From CAWGLW01 sp963823525 (GTDB taxonomy: Bacteria; Pseudomonadota; Gammaproteobacteria; Steroidobacterales; Steroidobacteraceae): a stretch of DNA of 64,000 nt. A program made the translations under genes and the position numbers. The DNA is taken from positions 1,178,001 to 1,242,000 of the forward strand of contig CAWGLW010000006.1 in NCBI GenBank assembly GCA_963823525.1, written 5' to 3'. Numbering within the stretch: the first letter of the stretch is position 1; each line of letters begins with the position of its first letter. The notes beneath the pieces are model-generated. The model did not search any database. It was not told where the DNA came from and saw only the letters and a list, made by a program, of their open reading frames with translations. Positions 61,983 to 64,000 of this stretch are shown in pieces.

Positions 61983-64000
61983 ATGCGGATCTGGGCATTC
62001 AGCGTTCACCGATGGCAGTTCACGCTGGTCCTGTTCGGGCTGCTGATCGCGGTGGGCTTGAATTCATTCCTGAACATCCCACGCGCCGAGGATCCGGAGT
62101 TTCACGCGCCTATCCCGACCGTCGTGGCCGTGTACCCCGGCGCTGATCCGGCGGACATCGAGCGCCTGGTGATCGACCCGCTGGAAGACGCGATCAACGA
62201 GCTCGAAGACATCAAGCAGATGGAAAGCAGCTCGATGGATGGCGTTGGTGTTCTGCGCGTTGAATTCCAGTGGCACACCGATGCCGAGGAAAAGTACGAC
62301 GAGGTCGTTCGCGAAGTGAACCGGGTGCGTTCGCAGTTGCCCGCTGATCTCGCTGAACTCGAAGTGCGCAAGGTGAAGTCCAGTCTGGTCAACATCGTGC
62401 AACTTGCGCTGGTCAGTGAGGACGCCAGCTACCGGCAACTCAAGGAGCTGGCCGAGACGCTCAGCGACTCCATGAAGACCGTACCGGGAGTGCGCACCAG
62501 CGAAATCTGGGGATTTCCCCAACCCGAAGTGCGGGTTGCGGTCGACCTGGAGCGCATGGGTCGCTCGGGCGTTACGCTGGGGATGATCGAAGCGGCTATT
62601 CGCGGGGGAAACGCATCGATCCCCGGCGGATCCGTCGACGTCGGGCTGCGCAAATTCAATCTGCGGACGTCGGGCAGTTACGAAGACCTCGAGGAGATCG
62701 CCGATACAGTCGTCGGCAACCGCAACGGTCGCATCGTCAAGGTTCGCGACATCGCCGACGTGAACTGGGGCACGACTGAACAAAGTTATACGGCGCGATA
62801 CAACGGCCAGCGCGCCGTCTTCGTGACCGCGAACGCCAAGGATCGGGTCAACGTGTTCGATGTGCGCGATGGCATCTATGAGCGCATCGATGCCTTCGAG
62901 ACGCAGCTGCCGACCGATATCCGTCTTGAGCGCGGATTCGATCAGAGTCGTAACGTCAAAAGTCGACTTTCAAGGCTTGGAATCGATTTTGCGATCGCCA
63001 CCGGGCTGGTATTGCTGACTTTGCTGCCGCTGGGTCTGCGCGCCTCGATTCTCGTAATGATCTCGATTCCGCTCTCGCTGGCGATCGGCCTTTCCGCGCT
63101 CTATTTCACCGGCTTCTCGCTGAATCAATTGTCTATTGCGGGGTTCGTTCTCTCGCTCGGTCTGCTCGTTGACGATTCGATCGTGGTCGTCGAGAACATC
63201 GCCCGTTACCTTCGACTCGGTTACTCGCGGGTCGACGCGGCGATTGCTGCAACGGACCAGATAGCGCTGGCCGTGCTCGGCTGCACAGTCACGCTGTTGT
63301 TCGCCTTTCTTCCTCTGCTGTTCTTACCGGAGGGCGCGGGCCTTTTTCTCAAGTCGCTGCCGGCGGCCGTGCTCTTTACGGTCACGGCCTCGCTCTTCGT
63401 TGCGCTGACCGTGATCCCGTTTCTTGCCAGCCGCCTGCTCAAGGCCGAAGGCGGCGATGGCGCGGGCAACAGGGCCTTGAAATGGCTGACCGGCTCGATC
63501 AGTCGTTTCTACTCGCCCGCTTTGCGGGCGGCGCTGGCCCATCCGTTCAGGACATTGCTCGGGGCGCTGGTCTTCGTCGCCGCCTCGGTGGCACTGGTGC
63601 CAGTGATCGGATTCAGCGTGTTTCCATCTGCGGATATCCCCCAGTTTCGAATCGCCATCGAGACGCCCAATGGCGCCAGCGTCGCCGACACGGACCGGGC
63701 CGTGCGTTTTGTCGAAGCGGAGCTCGCAGTTCGACCAGAGATTAAAAGGTACTTTTCGAACCTTGGACGCGGGAATCCGCGTGTTTACTACAACATCATT
63801 CCTGAAGAGACGAACGCAAACGTCGCAGAAATATTTGTCGAACTGGACCACTACGACGCAACCGAAAGTCCACGGCTCTATGATGAACTGCGTGCGCATT
63901 TCTCAGGCTACCCGGGCGCCCAGATCGTGGTCGAGTCATACCAGAATGGACCGCCGATCGACGCGCCGATTGCCATTCGTGTCAAAGGGGACGACGTAGA
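61983..64000 (+). CDS. RND efflux pump permease (3' end outside window)
   Basis: The first 672 residues of an RND permease; the frame is open to the window edge. The N-terminal membrane helix (WQFTLVLFGLLIAVGLNSFL), PRAEDPEF, and the proton-relay GLLVDDSIVVVEN are present, then the first six membrane helices and half of the second periplasmic loop. It resembles the HAE1-like group. The ATG is nine bases after the adaptor stop. Confidence 0.93.
   Translation, partial: MRIWAFSVHRWQFTLVLFGLLIAVGLNSFLNIPRAEDPEFHAPIPTVVAVYPGADPADIERLVIDPLEDAINELEDIKQMESSSMDGVGVLRVEFQWHTDAEEKYDEVVREVNRVRSQLPADLAELEVRKVKSSLVNIVQLALVSEDASYRQLKELAETLSDSMKTVPGVRTSEIWGFPQPEVRVAVDLERMGRSGVTLGMIEAAIRGGNASIPGGSVDVGLRKFNLRTSGSYEDLEEIADTVVGNRNGRIVKVRDIADVNWGTTEQSYTARYNGQRAVFVTANAKDRVNVFDVRDGIYERIDAFETQLPTDIRLERGFDQSRNVKSRLSRLGIDFAIATGLVLLTLLPLGLRASILVMISIPLSLAIGLSALYFTGFSLNQLSIAGFVLSLGLLVDDSIVVVENIARYLRLGYSRVDAAIAATDQIALAVLGCTVTLLFAFLPLLFLPEGAGLFLKSLPAAVLFTVTASLFVALTVIPFLASRLLKAEGGDGAGNRALKWLTGSISRFYSPALRAALAHPFRTLLGALVFVAASVALVPVIGFSVFPSADIPQFRIAIETPNGASVADTDRAVRFVEAELAVRPEIKRYFSNLGRGNPRVYYNIIPEETNANVAEIFVELDHYDATESPRLYDELRAHFSGYPGAQIVVESYQNGPPIDAPIAIRVKGDDV

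Noticed and set aside
1..64000. tRNA, rRNA, CRISPR arrays, insertion sequences and prophage genes
   Set aside because: No cloverleaf, rRNA-like stretch, regularly spaced repeats, transposase or phage structural gene was recognised. The only integrase-like gene is the housekeeping xerC.

Overview
The window is a dense, high-GC chromosomal segment from an aerobic, ubiquinone-using gammaproteobacterium. The order algZ-algR-(transporter)-hemC-hemD-hemX-hemY, the run dapF-DUF484-xerC, hslVU, ubiE-ubiJ-ubiB, ubiK and prlC are all typical of Gammaproteobacteria. A PEP-CTERM protein and a sulfide:quinone oxidoreductase suggest an environmental, possibly marine or sediment lineage rather than an enteric. 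I cannot name the genus from sequence alone. I saw no rRNA, tRNA, insertion sequence, prophage or CRISPR array.

Layout. 1-5280 (+): the end of lemA, a GIDE-domain membrane protein with an EF-hand, prlC, xth and an HD-domain protein. 5291-12008 (-): a complete, unfused tryptophan operon trpE-G-D-C-F-B-A, preceded by a promoter, a leader peptide with three consecutive Trp codons and a terminator (attenuator). 12012-12854 (-): a PEP-CTERM protein gene with its own terminator and a strong sigma-54 promoter candidate. 13020-13226: remnant of a D-2-hydroxyacid dehydrogenase gene. 13287-15116 (+): a divergent amidohydrolase. 15126-22645 (-): a six-gene operon rhodanese, DUF2892, RND adaptor, RND pump, SQR, TolC. 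It is divergent from 22745-23961 (+), an SqrR/BigR-type ArsR repressor and a TauE/SafE exporter, with an operator dyad lying exactly in the promoter spacer between them. 23974-26286: ubiK (-), then glnK-amtB (+) behind a sigma-54 promoter candidate.

26580-35078 (+): a DUF4124 protein, a beta-hydroxyacid dehydrogenase, the two-component pair algZ/algR, an AI-2E family permease and hemCDXY. 35103-36149 (-): a 2Fe-2S/FAD reductase. 36202-45614 (+): epimerase, CoA-binding protein, dapF, DUF484, xerC, hslV, hslU, DUF971, ubiE, ubiJ and ubiB. 45624-48278: a two-gene minus-strand unit (double-hotdog protein, DUF2007 protein), an SDR and an M15 peptidase. 48498-51692 (+): a PAS-GGDEF-EAL protein and a MerR/B12-binding regulator with the full set of CarH photoreceptor residues. 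51722-55164 (-): an Mla-type lipid transport operon (permease with fused STAS domain, ATPase, MCE protein, auxiliary lipoprotein). 55299-58580 (+): a Kef-type antiporter and purT. 58798-64000 (+): a TetR-controlled RND efflux operon that runs off the window.

The most interesting parts are: (1) an RND efflux system built into a sulfide/persulfide-sensing operon; (2) the intact trp attenuator; (3) a B12 photoreceptor-type regulator with a dyad inside its own promoter; (4) the sigma-54 promoter upstream of the PEP-CTERM gene.
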